DNA from: CAVPGH01 sp046726955
GTDB lineage: Bacteria; Acidobacteriota; Vicinamibacteria; Fen-336
Reading direction: 5' to 3'
Assembly: GCA_046726955.1 (NCBI GenBank)
Contig: JBKPBQ010000605.1
Coordinates: 1-8,675, forward strand
Length of the DNA: 8,675 nt
In this document: positions 1 to 6,532 of the stretch, one piece after another
Layout: every line of letters begins with the position of its first letter
Position numbering within the stretch: position 1 is the stretch's first letter
Translations under genes and position numbers: made by a program
The notes under the pieces: generated by a model
What the model was told of the DNA's origin: nothing
The model's database searches: none
What the model saw: only the letters and a program-made list of their open reading frames with translations

Positions 1-764
1 CAGTAAAGGAGGAGCCCTCCGTCCACGCCGACCACCGCGCCGTTGATGAACGCAGCGAGGTCCGAGGCCAGGAAGAGGTAGACGGCGGCGACCTCCTCGG
101 GCCGGCCGAGGCGGCGCGCGGGCAGCCGCGCGAGGATCTCCGCGAGCGCCTCGGCGGGAAGGGCGCGCCCGAGCTCCGAGTCGACGAGGCCGGGGGCCAC
201 GGCGTTGGCGGTGATCCCGTCCGGGGCGAGCTCCCGCGCCCAGGTCTGGGTCATGCCCACGATTCCCGCCTTGCTCGCCGCGTACGCGGTCTGGCCCGCG
301 GCGCCCGCGCGCGGCCCCGCCGACGTCGCGGAGAGGATCCGGCCGAATCGCCGCGCGCGCATGTGCGGCACCGCCGCGCGCGTGCAGACCATGGTCCCGC
401 GGAGGTTCACGTCGAGCGTCTCCTGCCAGTCCTCGTCGGTCACGTCCTCGAGCGGAGCGTCCTTCACGATCGCCGCGTTGTTGACGAGGATCTCGAGCTT
501 CTCCCACTCGTCCACCACGCTGTCGAACACGCGCTCGACCGCGAAGGCGTCGGTGATGTCGGTCTCGAAGACGAGCGCCTCTCCTCCCGTACGCGCGATC
601 TCCTCCGCGGTCCGCGTGGCGCCCGCGCCGTCGCGGTCGAGGAGGGCGACCTGCGCTCCGGCTTCCGCGAGGAGACGCGCGGTGGCGGCGCCGATGCCCC
701 GCCCCGCGCCCGTCACCACCGCGACGCGCCCGGCGAGGGAAAGGGGATCGCTGGCTGTCGTCAT
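1..764 (-). CDS. SDR-family oxidoreductase, FabG-like (3' end at window edge)
   Basis: Reading the minus strand from the ATG at 764 gives 254 codons that stay open to base 1. The protein is a classical short-chain dehydrogenase/reductase that would reduce or oxidise a carbonyl/hydroxyl group with a nicotinamide cofactor in the cytoplasm. Visible motifs are the Rossmann glycine motif TGAGRGIG at residues 18-25, NNAA at 95-98, and the tetrad Asn120, Ser148, Tyr161 (YAASK) and Lys165. Ser148 lies 13 residues before Tyr161, as in FabG. Asp43 at the end of beta-strand 2 suggests NAD(H) rather than NADP(H) preference (inference). The C-terminus VDGGLLLY matches the usual family end near 250 residues. 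The last two bases read TG, so a TGA stop may lie one base outside the window. No Shine-Dalgarno is evident. The substrate cannot be read: FabG, a sugar or steroid dehydrogenase, or a secondary-metabolism reductase are all possible. The gene is divergent from the MgtC-like gene. Confidence 0.93.
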   Translation of the reverse strand, partial: MTTASDPLSLAGRVAVVTGAGRGIGAATARLLAEAGAQVALLDRDGAGATRTAEEIARTGGEALVFETDITDAFAVERVFDSVVDEWEKLEILVNNAAIVKDAPLEDVTDEDWQETLDVNLRGTMVCTRAAVPHMRARRFGRILSATSAGPRAGAAGQTAYAASKAGIVGMTQTWARELAPDGITANAVAPGLVDSELGRALPAEALAEILARLPARRLGRPEEVAAVYLFLASDLAAFINGAVVGVDGGLLLY

Positions 765-772
765 GCACGAAA

Positions 773-802
773 ACGCTAGCCTACCCAATGCCCCCGAGTA
801 AA
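773..802 (-). promoter_or_regulatory. candidate promoter of the SDR gene
   Basis: On the minus strand, TTTACT (802-797) is followed after 18 bases by TAGCGT (778-773), which ends 8 bases before the ATG at 764. The -35 matches 4/6 and the -10 matches the minimal TAnnnT. A start 7 bases downstream would leave almost no leader, which fits the absence of a Shine-Dalgarno. The GCTAGC palindrome at 775-780 offers a TAnnnT on the opposite strand too. Weak call. Confidence 0.3.
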
Positions 803-812
803 GGCGCCGGCA

Positions 813-2066
813 ATGCTATCTTTGTCGCGCGCCATGGAGGGCTTCTCCGACAGCGCGTTCGCCCTGCTCATCGGCCTCCTCCTCGGCCTGGAGCGCGAGC
901 GGTCGGAGTCGGATCGCGAGCGCTTCGCGGGCATCCGCACGTTCCCCCTCCTCTCGCTCGCGGGCTGCGTGGCCGCGCTCGTGGGCCGCGACGGGCCGGC
1001 TCTGCTTCTCCCCGCCGTCGTGATCGGACTAGCCGCCCTCGTCGTCTCCGCCTACCACTGGACGGCCGCGGTGCACCACGGCGTCACTTCGGAGGCGCTG
1101 GCCCTCCTCGCCCCGCTCCTCGGCGCGCTCTGTGGCTACGGCCGCGGCCCTCTCGCCGCGTCGCTCGCCGTGATCGTGACGCTCCTGCTTGCGCTGAAGG
1201 CCCCACTCCACCGCTTCGTCGGCGCCCTCACCGAGGAGGAGGTCCTGTCGATCCTGAAGTTCGGGATCGTGGCCGTGGTCGCGCTGCCGCTCCTCCCCAC
1301 CCGGGAAGTGGGCCCGTACGGGGCAATCGTGCCCCGCCACGTGGGAATGGTCGTGGTCGTCATCTGCGGGCTCAGCCTCCTGGGGTACGTGCTCGTGCGG
1401 CTCCTCGGAGGACGCACGGGGTGGGCCCTCGCCGGCCTCGTGGGAGGGCTCGTGAGCTCCACCGCGGTGACCCTGGCCCTCTCCGGAAAGGCACGTGAGC
1501 TGAAGCACCTGCTGCGATCCCTCGCCGCAGGCATACTGCTCGCGTCCATGGTCCTCAACGCCCGGGGGCTCGTGCTCGCCGCCGTATTCGACCCTCCCTT
1601 CGCTCGCTACCTTCTCCCCCGTCTCGGCACGCTCTTCTTCGTAGCCGCGGCCTTCGCGGCTCGCGAGCTCCTGAAGAAGGAAGGCGCGGGCGAGAAGGGC
1701 GAGGTCGGCCTCGGCAATCCCGTTGAGCTGACGCGGGCGGTCGGCCTCGGCCTGCTCTTCGCGGGGATCCTCGTCGTTGCCCGCGCCGCCCAGGAAGAGC
1801 TGGGCACGGCGGGGCTCTGGGCCGCCGGTGCGCTCGGAGGCCTCCTCGACGTGGACTCCGTGCTCCTCGCCAACGCCGGGCTGCGCAAGAGCGGTGTCGT
1901 CACCGCGGAGGCCGCGGGCGGCTCCTTCCTCCTGGCGACACTCACGAACCTCGCCGTGAAGTCCGGCATCGTGACCGTCGTGGGCGGCCGAGGGCTCGCC
2001 GCGCGCGTCCTCCCCGGCTTCGCCGCGGTCGCCGTGGTCACCGTCGTCTTCCTCGTGCTCCGCTGA
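813..2066 (+). CDS. MgtC/SapB family membrane protein with DUF4010
   Basis: This 417-residue protein is very hydrophobic, with many predicted membrane helices, so it is an inner-membrane protein. The N-terminal part (about 15-130) carries MgtC/SapB signatures: GLLLGLERE at 21-29 and GIRTFPLLSLAG at 40-51. The rest fits DUF4010: LTEEEVLSILKFG at 139-151, the glycine-rich GLVGGLVSSTAVT at 208-220, and GLLDVDSVLLA at 343-353. A charged, probably cytoplasmic loop lies at about 285-300. MgtC relatives act in Mg2+-stress adaptation or modulate membrane ATPases, but the role of the long DUF4010 form is not established, so transport of an ion or small solute is only a guess. Start choice is open. ATG 813 has AAGG 8 bases upstream. 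ATG 834 (residue 8) has no Shine-Dalgarno but follows a -10-like element, and it also begins just ahead of the first helix. The next gene starts 38 bases after the stop. Confidence 0.9.
   Translation: MLSLSRAMEGFSDSAFALLIGLLLGLERERSESDRERFAGIRTFPLLSLAGCVAALVGRDGPALLLPAVVIGLAALVVSAYHWTAAVHHGVTSEALALLAPLLGALCGYGRGPLAASLAVIVTLLLALKAPLHRFVGALTEEEVLSILKFGIVAVVALPLLPTREVGPYGAIVPRHVGMVVVVICGLSLLGYVLVRLLGGRTGWALAGLVGGLVSSTAVTLALSGKARELKHLLRSLAAGILLASMVLNARGLVLAAVFDPPFARYLLPRLGTLFFVAAAFAARELLKKEGAGEKGEVGLGNPVELTRAVGLGLLFAGILVVARAAQEELGTAGLWAAGALGGLLDVDSVLLANAGLRKSGVVTAEAAGGSFLLATLTNLAVKSGIVTVVGGRGLAARVLPGFAAVAVVTVVFLVLR
817..830 (+). promoter_or_regulatory. candidate -10 region of the MgtC-like gene
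   Basis: TATCTT (817-822) matches 4/6 of the -10 consensus, and GTCGCGC follows after one base (824-830). The same arrangement precedes the genes at 2105 and 5669. If it is real, transcription starts at about 829-831, leaving a nearly leaderless message beginning at the second ATG (834) rather than at 813. No -35 is recognisable. Confidence 0.35.
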
Positions 2067-2075
2067 GCCTTGCCG

Positions 2076-2097
2076 CATAATCGTCCCGCGAAGGGAG
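2076..2097 (+). promoter_or_regulatory. -10-like element and Shine-Dalgarno of the Sel1 gene
   Basis: CATAAT (2076-2081) matches 5/6 of the -10 consensus, and GTCCCGC follows after one base (2083-2089). A good ribosome binding site, AAGGGAG (2091-2097), lies 7 bases before the ATG at 2105. No clear -35 is present 16-18 bases upstream, a stretch that lies at the end of the MgtC-like gene. The gene may therefore have its own promoter as well as readthrough. Confidence 0.4.
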
Positions 2098-2104
2098 TGC
2101 CCGC

Positions 2105-3559
2105 ATGACGATCCTGCTCGGTCCCGTCCTTGCTCTCGCCCTTGCCCCCCTCCAGGCCCAGACCCCGGCCTCCGCCGCCGACAAGGCGGCGCTCGACGCG
2201 CTCAAGAAGTCCTGCGACAAGGGAGCGTTCGCCGACTGCTTCAAGATCGCCGGCCAGTACGCGCACGGCGAAGGCGCGCCGCGCGACCTCGACAAGGCCT
2301 CGGGCTTCTACAAGAAGGCCTGCGAGGGCAAGGTCGCCCAGGCGTGCTTCGACCTCGGCGCGCTGCTCCGCGTGGGAGCGCAGGGAGTTAAGAAGGACGT
2401 CCCGCGGGCGGTCGTCCTCTACGAGCAGGCCTGCGATGGCGGCGTGCCGGAGGGCTGCGCCCTCCTCGGCGAGATGTACGAGAGCGGCAAGGAAGTGGAG
2501 ATGCACCTCGGCAAGGCCGCGAACTTCCACGAGCGCGCCTGCACCGAAGGGATGGGGGCGAGCTGCGGCGCGTTAGGCGTCATGTACGCGGAAGGCAACC
2601 GTCGGGCGAAGGATCCGGCGAAGGCGGTCCCCCTCTTCACCAAAGCCTGCGACGCCGGGAACTTCGACAGCTGCAGCCGGCTCGGGATCCTCTACTGGGC
2701 GGGCGAAGGCACGGCCAAGGATCCGGTGAAGGCCGTCGGCTACTTCACGAAGGCGTGCGAAGGCGGGGCCAAGGCCGCGTGCTCCGCGCTCGGGCTCGCC
2801 AGCCAGCGGGGAGAGGGAGCGCCCAAAGACCCGGCGAAGGCGATGAGCCTGTTCGCCAAGGGATGCGAGGGCGGCGACGCCCAGGGTTGCTACGGCGTGG
2901 GCGTGCTGTCGCGCGACGGCATCGGGACGACGCGCGATCCCGCGAAGGCGGCGGAGATGTTCAAGAAGGCGTGCGACGGCAAGTACGGCTCGGGCTGCTA
3001 CGAGCTCGCTCTCGCCACCTACTCGGGACGCGGGGTCAAGGCCGACCTCGCCCAGACCGCGACGCTCTTCCGCACCGCGTGCACCGCGGGCGATCCCCGC
3101 GGCTGCGTGGAGCTGGGCAAGCTCTACCAGGGCGGAAGGGGCATCGTGCTCGACATCGTCCGCGCCTCAGACCTCTACAAGGAGGGGTGCGAGAAGGGGG
3201 CGATCGAGGGCTGCAGCCGTTACGCGGCGATGCTCGAGAGCGGCGACAAGATCGGTCAGGACCTCGTCAAGGCGCGCGAGCTCTACAAGAAGACCTGCGA
3301 GGCGGGCTACTACTCCGACTGCGCGTCGCTCGCCCGCCAGTACCAGCGCGGCGACAACCTCAACCGCAACCTCTCCGCGCAGTACACCAAGCTCGCCTGC
3401 GACGGCGGCGTCGGGGCGTCCTGCTTCGACCTCGCCATGCTCTACGAGGCAGGGCAGGTCTTCCCCCGCGACCCCGCCAAGGCGCTCGCGCTCTACGACA
3501 AGGCCTGCCAGGCCAAGCACCAGCCCGCCTGCGACAAGGTGAAGCGGCAGCGGCAGTAG
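2105..3559 (+). CDS. exported cysteine-paired Sel1-like repeat protein (Hcp-like)
   Basis: This 484-residue protein begins with a short hydrophobic leader (residues 1-18, likely cleaved after LQA; its n-region lacks a positive charge). It is followed by about 12 Sel1-like repeats of 34-37 residues that fill the molecule to the C-terminus. A typical repeat reads G-C-x-x-L-G-x-L-Y-x-x-G, then KDPAKA, then LF-x-KAC. The 26 cysteines form 13 CX7C pairs, the first Cys37/Cys45 and the last Cys468/Cys476, with none left over. This matches the Helicobacter cysteine-rich Hcp proteins, whose helix pairs are disulfide-linked, and implies an oxidising, extracytoplasmic location. Sel1 solenoids are protein-binding scaffolds. 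A beta-lactamase label, sometimes transferred from HcpA, would be unsafe because no catalytic motif is seen. The ATG at 2105 is supported by AAGGGAG and by the leader. The stop overlaps the next gene's GTG. The partner is unknown; the secreted esterase downstream is one candidate (inference). Confidence 0.92.
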   Translation: MTILLGPVLALALAPLQAQTPASAADKAALDALKKSCDKGAFADCFKIAGQYAHGEGAPRDLDKASGFYKKACEGKVAQACFDLGALLRVGAQGVKKDVPRAVVLYEQACDGGVPEGCALLGEMYESGKEVEMHLGKAANFHERACTEGMGASCGALGVMYAEGNRRAKDPAKAVPLFTKACDAGNFDSCSRLGILYWAGEGTAKDPVKAVGYFTKACEGGAKAACSALGLASQRGEGAPKDPAKAMSLFAKGCEGGDAQGCYGVGVLSRDGIGTTRDPAKAAEMFKKACDGKYGSGCYELALATYSGRGVKADLAQTATLFRTACTAGDPRGCVELGKLYQGGRGIVLDIVRASDLYKEGCEKGAIEGCSRYAAMLESGDKIGQDLVKARELYKKTCEAGYYSDCASLARQYQRGDNLNRNLSAQYTKLACDGGVGASCFDLAMLYEAGQVFPRDPAKALALYDKACQAKHQPACDKVKRQRQ

Positions 3560-5016
3560 TGCGCGGCTCCGCGCTCGCCTCGCTTCTTCTTCTCGGCGCC
3601 GTCGCCGCGTCCGCGCAGGACGCGGGGACGATCACGAAGCACTCCTGGAAGAGCCGCATCTACCCGGGCACGGTGCGCGACTACTGGGTCTATGTGCCGT
3701 CGCAATACCGGCCCGGGTCCCGCGCCGCGCTCATGGTCTTCCAGGACGGCGGGCGCTTCGTGGCCGAGGACGGCCGCTGGCGCGTGCCGCGCCTCTTCGA
3801 TGAGCTCATCCGCGAGGGGGCGATGCCCGCGACGATCGGCGTGTTCGTGGACCCCGGTGTCCTGCCCGAGCGGTCGGAGGCCGAGCGCGCCCGCTACAAC
3901 CGCAGCTACGAGTACGACGCCGTGGGCGACCGCTACGCCCGCTTCCTGCTCGAAGAGATCCTCCCCGAGGTCGCCCGCGAGTACTCGCTCACCGACGACC
4001 CGAACCTGCGCGCGATCGGAGGCGCGTCCTCCGGCGCGAGCTGCGCCTTCACCGCCGCCTGGAACCGGCCCGACGCCTTCCGTCGCGTGCTCTCGTTCAT
4101 CGGCTCCTACACGAGCCTGCGCGGGGCGGAGGCCTATGCCGGGTGGATCCGCAAGACGGAGCCCAAGCCGCTCCGTGTCTTCCTCCAGGACGGCCGGCGC
4201 GATCTCGACATCTACTCCGGACACTGGTGGACCGCGAACGAGGCCATGGCGAGCGCGCTCGCCTACGCCGGGTACGACGCGAAGTTCGTGGCGACTGACG
4301 ACGGCCACGACAACCCCGAGGATCCTAAGCTCCTCCCGGAGGCGCTGCGCTGGCTCTGGCACGACTGGACGACACCGATCACGCCGTCGCGCGGCGTGCC
4401 GGGCGCGGAGCGGCATTACGTCACCGAGATACTCGACCCGAAGGAGGAATGGCGCGCCGTCGCCCGCGACGCCCATCCTGCCTTCCCCGGTCTAGCCGCC
4501 GCCGGCCGTGCCGGCCGCTGGCTCGCCGACCCGGAGAAGAGGACGATCACGTTCGTCGACACGAGCGGCCGCCGGCGGGTCGTGTACGAGGACGTGGCCG
4601 CCACGGGTCTCGCGCTCTCCCCCGACCAGTCGCTCCTCGCCGTCGCCGAGAGAGCCTCGCGCTGGGTCTGGTCGTTCCAGGCGCAACCCGACGGCTCGCT
4701 GCAGAACGGCGAGCGCTTCTACCGCCTCGAGAGTCCCGACGAGTCGTCCGACGCGGAAGCGCGCGGACTCGTGTTCGACAGAGAAGGCTCCTTGTACGTC
4801 GCGACCCGCATCGGCGTGCAGGTCTGCGACCAGCCGGGACGCGTCAACGCGATCCTCAACGCTCCGACGTCGGCTGCCGTCGCGAGTCTCGTCTTCGGCG
4901 GCCCCGAGCTCGACACGCTCTATGCCGCCGCCGGCGATCGCGTTTTCGGCCGTCGGCTGCGGCGCCGCGGCCTCGGTCCCGGCGAGATCCTGCGGCCCCC
5001 TCAGCCTCGACTCTGA
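3559..5016 (+). CDS. secreted esterase (Fes/esterase-D type) fused to a truncated SMP-30-like propeller
   Basis: I start this 485-residue protein at GTG 3559, which overlaps the Sel1 stop in TAGTG. The first residues form a convincing signal peptide: Arg2, a Leu/Ala core and ASA before the cut at about 19. Residues 40-275 are an alpha/beta hydrolase of the enterochelin-esterase/putative esterase type. It has VYVPSQY, the MVFQDGG strand, nucleophile Ser157 in GASSG, likely acid Asp215 (DGRRDLDIYSG) and His250 (DDGHDN). Residues about 305-485 match the C-terminal part of SMP-30/gluconolactonase propellers: LALSPDQSLLAVAE, RWVWSF, GVQVCDQPGRVNAIL and LVFGGPELDTLYAA. The propeller is roughly 100 residues shorter than a full one and lacks the metal-binding Glu, Asn and Asp positions. 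Esterase/SMP-30 fusions are, as I recall, common in Planctomycetes and Acidobacteria. The likely role is hydrolysis of carbohydrate-linked or other esters outside the cytoplasm; the substrate is unknown. No Shine-Dalgarno precedes the GTG, so translation probably depends on the upstream gene. Confidence 0.9.
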   Translation: MRGSALASLLLLGAVAASAQDAGTITKHSWKSRIYPGTVRDYWVYVPSQYRPGSRAALMVFQDGGRFVAEDGRWRVPRLFDELIREGAMPATIGVFVDPGVLPERSEAERARYNRSYEYDAVGDRYARFLLEEILPEVAREYSLTDDPNLRAIGGASSGASCAFTAAWNRPDAFRRVLSFIGSYTSLRGAEAYAGWIRKTEPKPLRVFLQDGRRDLDIYSGHWWTANEAMASALAYAGYDAKFVATDDGHDNPEDPKLLPEALRWLWHDWTTPITPSRGVPGAERHYVTEILDPKEEWRAVARDAHPAFPGLAAAGRAGRWLADPEKRTITFVDTSGRRRVVYEDVAATGLALSPDQSLLAVAERASRWVWSFQAQPDGSLQNGERFYRLESPDESSDAEARGLVFDREGSLYVATRIGVQVCDQPGRVNAILNAPTSAAVASLVFGGPELDTLYAAAGDRVFGRRLRRRGLGPGEILRPPQPRL

Positions 5017-5034
5017 CGCTGACACGCGTCGAGG
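5005..5034 (+). terminator. possible hairpin at the end of the esterase gene
   Basis: A perfect 7-base inverted repeat, CCTCGAC (5005-5011) and GTCGAGG (5028-5034), spans the esterase stop codon with a 16-base loop. It lies between two convergent genes (stops at 5016 and 5058-5056), where a bidirectional terminator would be useful. There is no T-tract on either side and the loop is long, so it may be coincidental. Confidence 0.22.
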
Positions 5035-5055
5035 TCCGTCGAACTCGGCCCGGGA

Positions 5056-5541
5056 CTACTGTCCGCTGTCGTCCCCGGAGGGCCCGTAGATCGACGGCAC
5101 CTTGCCTCCCATCGGCCGGAGGTACGTCGTGAGCTGGCCGCGGTGGTGAATGGAATCGAAGAAGAAGCCCCAGACGAACTTCTCGATCGACTCCTCCCAC
5201 GGCGGCATCCCCTCCATCAGGAAGCGCCCCTTCTTCTCCCAGCCGGCGGCGTCCATCTTGGCGACGCTGTCGTCCACCGCTTTCGCGTTCTTCTCGAAGG
5301 CGGCCACGATGTCCTCGGCGCGCGCGGGGGCCGGCACCTCCTTCCAGGAGACCGTGCCCTTCTCCAGGAGGTCGACGAGCGCCCCTTCCGAGCACGCGAG
5401 CAGCCACGCGATCTCGCCCGCGGTCCGGCTCTTGGGGTGCGGCCGGTAGTCCAGCTTCCCTCCGGGAAGCGCCTTCAAGACTTTGACGAACGTGGGCACC
5501 TCGGCCTTGCGGCGGTCGACATACAACTCGAGCGTGGTCAT
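5056..5541 (-). CDS. DinB-superfamily protein
   Basis: This 161-residue protein has the usual length and helical pattern of the DinB/YfiT-like four-helix bundle. The most diagnostic stretch is DSIHHRGQLTTYLRPMGG at residues 129-146, followed by VPSIYGPS. The family usually binds a metal through three histidines and is linked to thiol-dependent transferase or detoxification reactions; despite the name, most members have no proven DNA-damage role. Here the HxxxH element reads Asp129-x3-His133. The region where the first His normally sits (AGEIAWLLAC, 41-50) has none, so the metal site is altered or absent. The ATG at 5541 is preceded by AAGGAGG (5553-5547) with 5-base spacing and by a good promoter. 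The gene is convergent with the esterase and divergent from the alpha/beta hydrolase, so it is probably a single-gene transcript. Its exact function is unknown. Confidence 0.88.
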   Translation of the reverse strand: MTTLELYVDRRKAEVPTFVKVLKALPGGKLDYRPHPKSRTAGEIAWLLACSEGALVDLLEKGTVSWKEVPAPARAEDIVAAFEKNAKAVDDSVAKMDAAGWEKKGRFLMEGMPPWEESIEKFVWGFFFDSIHHRGQLTTYLRPMGGKVPSIYGPSGDDSGQ

Positions 5542-5574
5542 GGAGGCCTCCTTCGACGACTCGTGAGACCCGTG

Positions 5575-5603
5575 ACCTTAGGCGAAGTAAAAGCGAAAGT
5601 CAA
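5575..5603 (-). promoter_or_regulatory. sigma70-type promoter of the DinB-like gene
   Basis: On the minus strand, TTGACT (5603-5598, 5/6 match to the -35) is separated by exactly 17 bases from TAAGGT (5580-5575, 4/6 match to the -10). The start would fall at about 5568, giving a leader of about 27 bases that contains the AAGGAGG ribosome binding site. The AT-rich spacer stands out from the GC-rich surroundings. This is the best promoter match in the window. Confidence 0.7.
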
Positions 5604-5653
5604 GAGCGAACCGGGGAGGCGCCGCGCCCCAAAGAGCCGGCCGCCGACGGTGT

Positions 5654-5666
5654 CATAGTGTCGGCC
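5654..5666 (+). promoter_or_regulatory. candidate -10 region of the alpha/beta hydrolase gene
   Basis: CATAGT (5654-5659), or in another register TAGTGT (5656-5661), is followed directly by GTCGGCC (5660-5666), and the ATG comes at 5669. There is no Shine-Dalgarno and no obvious -35. The short distance suggests a leaderless or nearly leaderless message. Confidence 0.4.
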
Positions 5667-5668
5667 GC

Positions 5669-6532
5669 ATGCCGGGAGCCGTCTCCTTTCCCGCGCGCGA
5701 CGGGTTCGCGCTCGCGGGCGACAGGTTCGACCCCGCGGGCACGCCGCGCGCGGCCGTCGTCGTCGCCAGCGCCATGGGCGTACCGCGCCGCTTCTACCAG
5801 GCCTTCGCTTCCTTCCTGGCCGAAGGCGGGCTGGGGAGCCTCGTCTTCGACTACCGGGGAGTCGGGGGCTCGCGTCCACCCGGTCCGCTGAAGCAGTTCC
5901 GCGCGTCGCTGCACGAGTGGGGCGAGGAGGACCTCTCCGGAGCCCTGCGCTACGCCGAGGCCGCGTGGCCTGGTGTGCCGCTCGCGCTCGTCGGACACTC
6001 GGTCGGCGGCCAGCTCGTGGGGCTCGCCGAGGGCGCGGAGCGCCTCGCCGCGATGCTCTTCGTGGCCAGCCAGAGCGGCTACTGGCGGCTCTGGCCGTGG
6101 CCCGCGCGCTGGCGGATGGTCGCCACCTGGCACGTCGCGATCCCGGCGATCACGCGCACGCTCGGCTACCTGCCCCTGAGCCGCCTCGGCGGCGGCGCGG
6201 ACGTTCCCGGTGGTGTCGCCCTGGAGTGGGCCCGCTGGGGAAGCCATCCGCGATACGTCCTGAGCTGGGCCGACACGCGACCCGACGCGCGCTACGCGAC
6301 GCTCACCTGTCGCCTGCGATCGCTCGCGATCTCGGACGACCGGTTCTACGCGCCGCGGAAGCCGGTCGAAACGCTCGTCGGGATGTACCCCCGGACGCGG
6401 TCAGAGATCGTCACGGTGACTCCCGCGGATGCCGGGGGCGCCTCCATCGGCCACTTCGGATACTTCCGCTCGGCCCATCGAGCGACACTCTGGCCGGAAG
6501 CGATGTCTTGGCTGGCCGACGCGACTCGCTGA
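5669..6532 (+). CDS. alpha/beta hydrolase, COG4757-like
   Basis: This 287-residue protein is a single alpha/beta-hydrolase domain of normal length. The nucleophile elbow is GHSVGG at 109-114 with Ser111. The strand before it carries FDYRGVGGS (60-68), typical of this group. The late acid is probably Asp223 or Asp224 (AISDDRFYAP), and the catalytic His is His262 in IGHFGYFR. A cap-like insertion rich in Trp and Arg (138-155) lies between the elbow and the acid. No signal peptide is seen, so the protein is likely cytoplasmic. It resembles the predicted hydrolases of COG4757, whose substrates are mostly unknown; esterase, lipase-like or acyl-transfer activity is possible. The ATG at 5669 fits the start of the domain (FPARDGFALAGDRF). 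It is divergent from the DinB-like gene across 127 bases and convergent with the sigma gene, so it is probably monocistronic. Confidence 0.9.
   Translation: MPGAVSFPARDGFALAGDRFDPAGTPRAAVVVASAMGVPRRFYQAFASFLAEGGLGSLVFDYRGVGGSRPPGPLKQFRASLHEWGEEDLSGALRYAEAAWPGVPLALVGHSVGGQLVGLAEGAERLAAMLFVASQSGYWRLWPWPARWRMVATWHVAIPAITRTLGYLPLSRLGGGADVPGGVALEWARWGSHPRYVLSWADTRPDARYATLTCRLRSLAISDDRFYAPRKPVETLVGMYPRTRSEIVTVTPADAGGASIGHFGYFRSAHRATLWPEAMSWLADATR

Noticed and set aside
205..801. Plus-strand open frame opposite the SDR gene
   Set aside because: It is the antisense of a clear reductase with all catalytic motifs. Its translation is Ser/Arg/Pro-rich with no domain, as expected in GC-rich DNA.
1029..2078. 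Long minus-strand open frame opposite the MgtC-like gene
   Set aside because: The translation is charged low-complexity (Glu/Arg/His-rich) and the plus strand encodes a recognisable membrane protein.
1607..2530. Minus-strand open frame spanning the MgtC/Sel1 junction
   Set aside because: It crosses two well-supported genes on the other strand and shows no motif; it is a frame shadow.
2207..3540. Regular DNA periodicity of about 108 bases suggesting a tandem repeat or CRISPR-like array
   Set aside because: The period is the 36-codon Sel1 repeat. Copies are conserved at protein level, not as identical DNA repeats with spacers.
2755..3558. Upstream in-frame extension of the esterase reading frame across the Sel1 gene
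   Set aside because: The extension is an Arg/Gly-rich frame shadow inside the Sel1 coding sequence. The signal peptide beginning at GTG 3559 marks the real start.
2105..3559. Beta-lactamase (HcpA-type) annotation for the Sel1 protein
   Set aside because: The resemblance is only to the repeat fold; no beta-lactamase catalytic motif is present.
3493..4476. Minus-strand open frame opposite the esterase
   Set aside because: It overlaps a gene with an intact catalytic triad and signal peptide. Its own product shows no recognisable domain.
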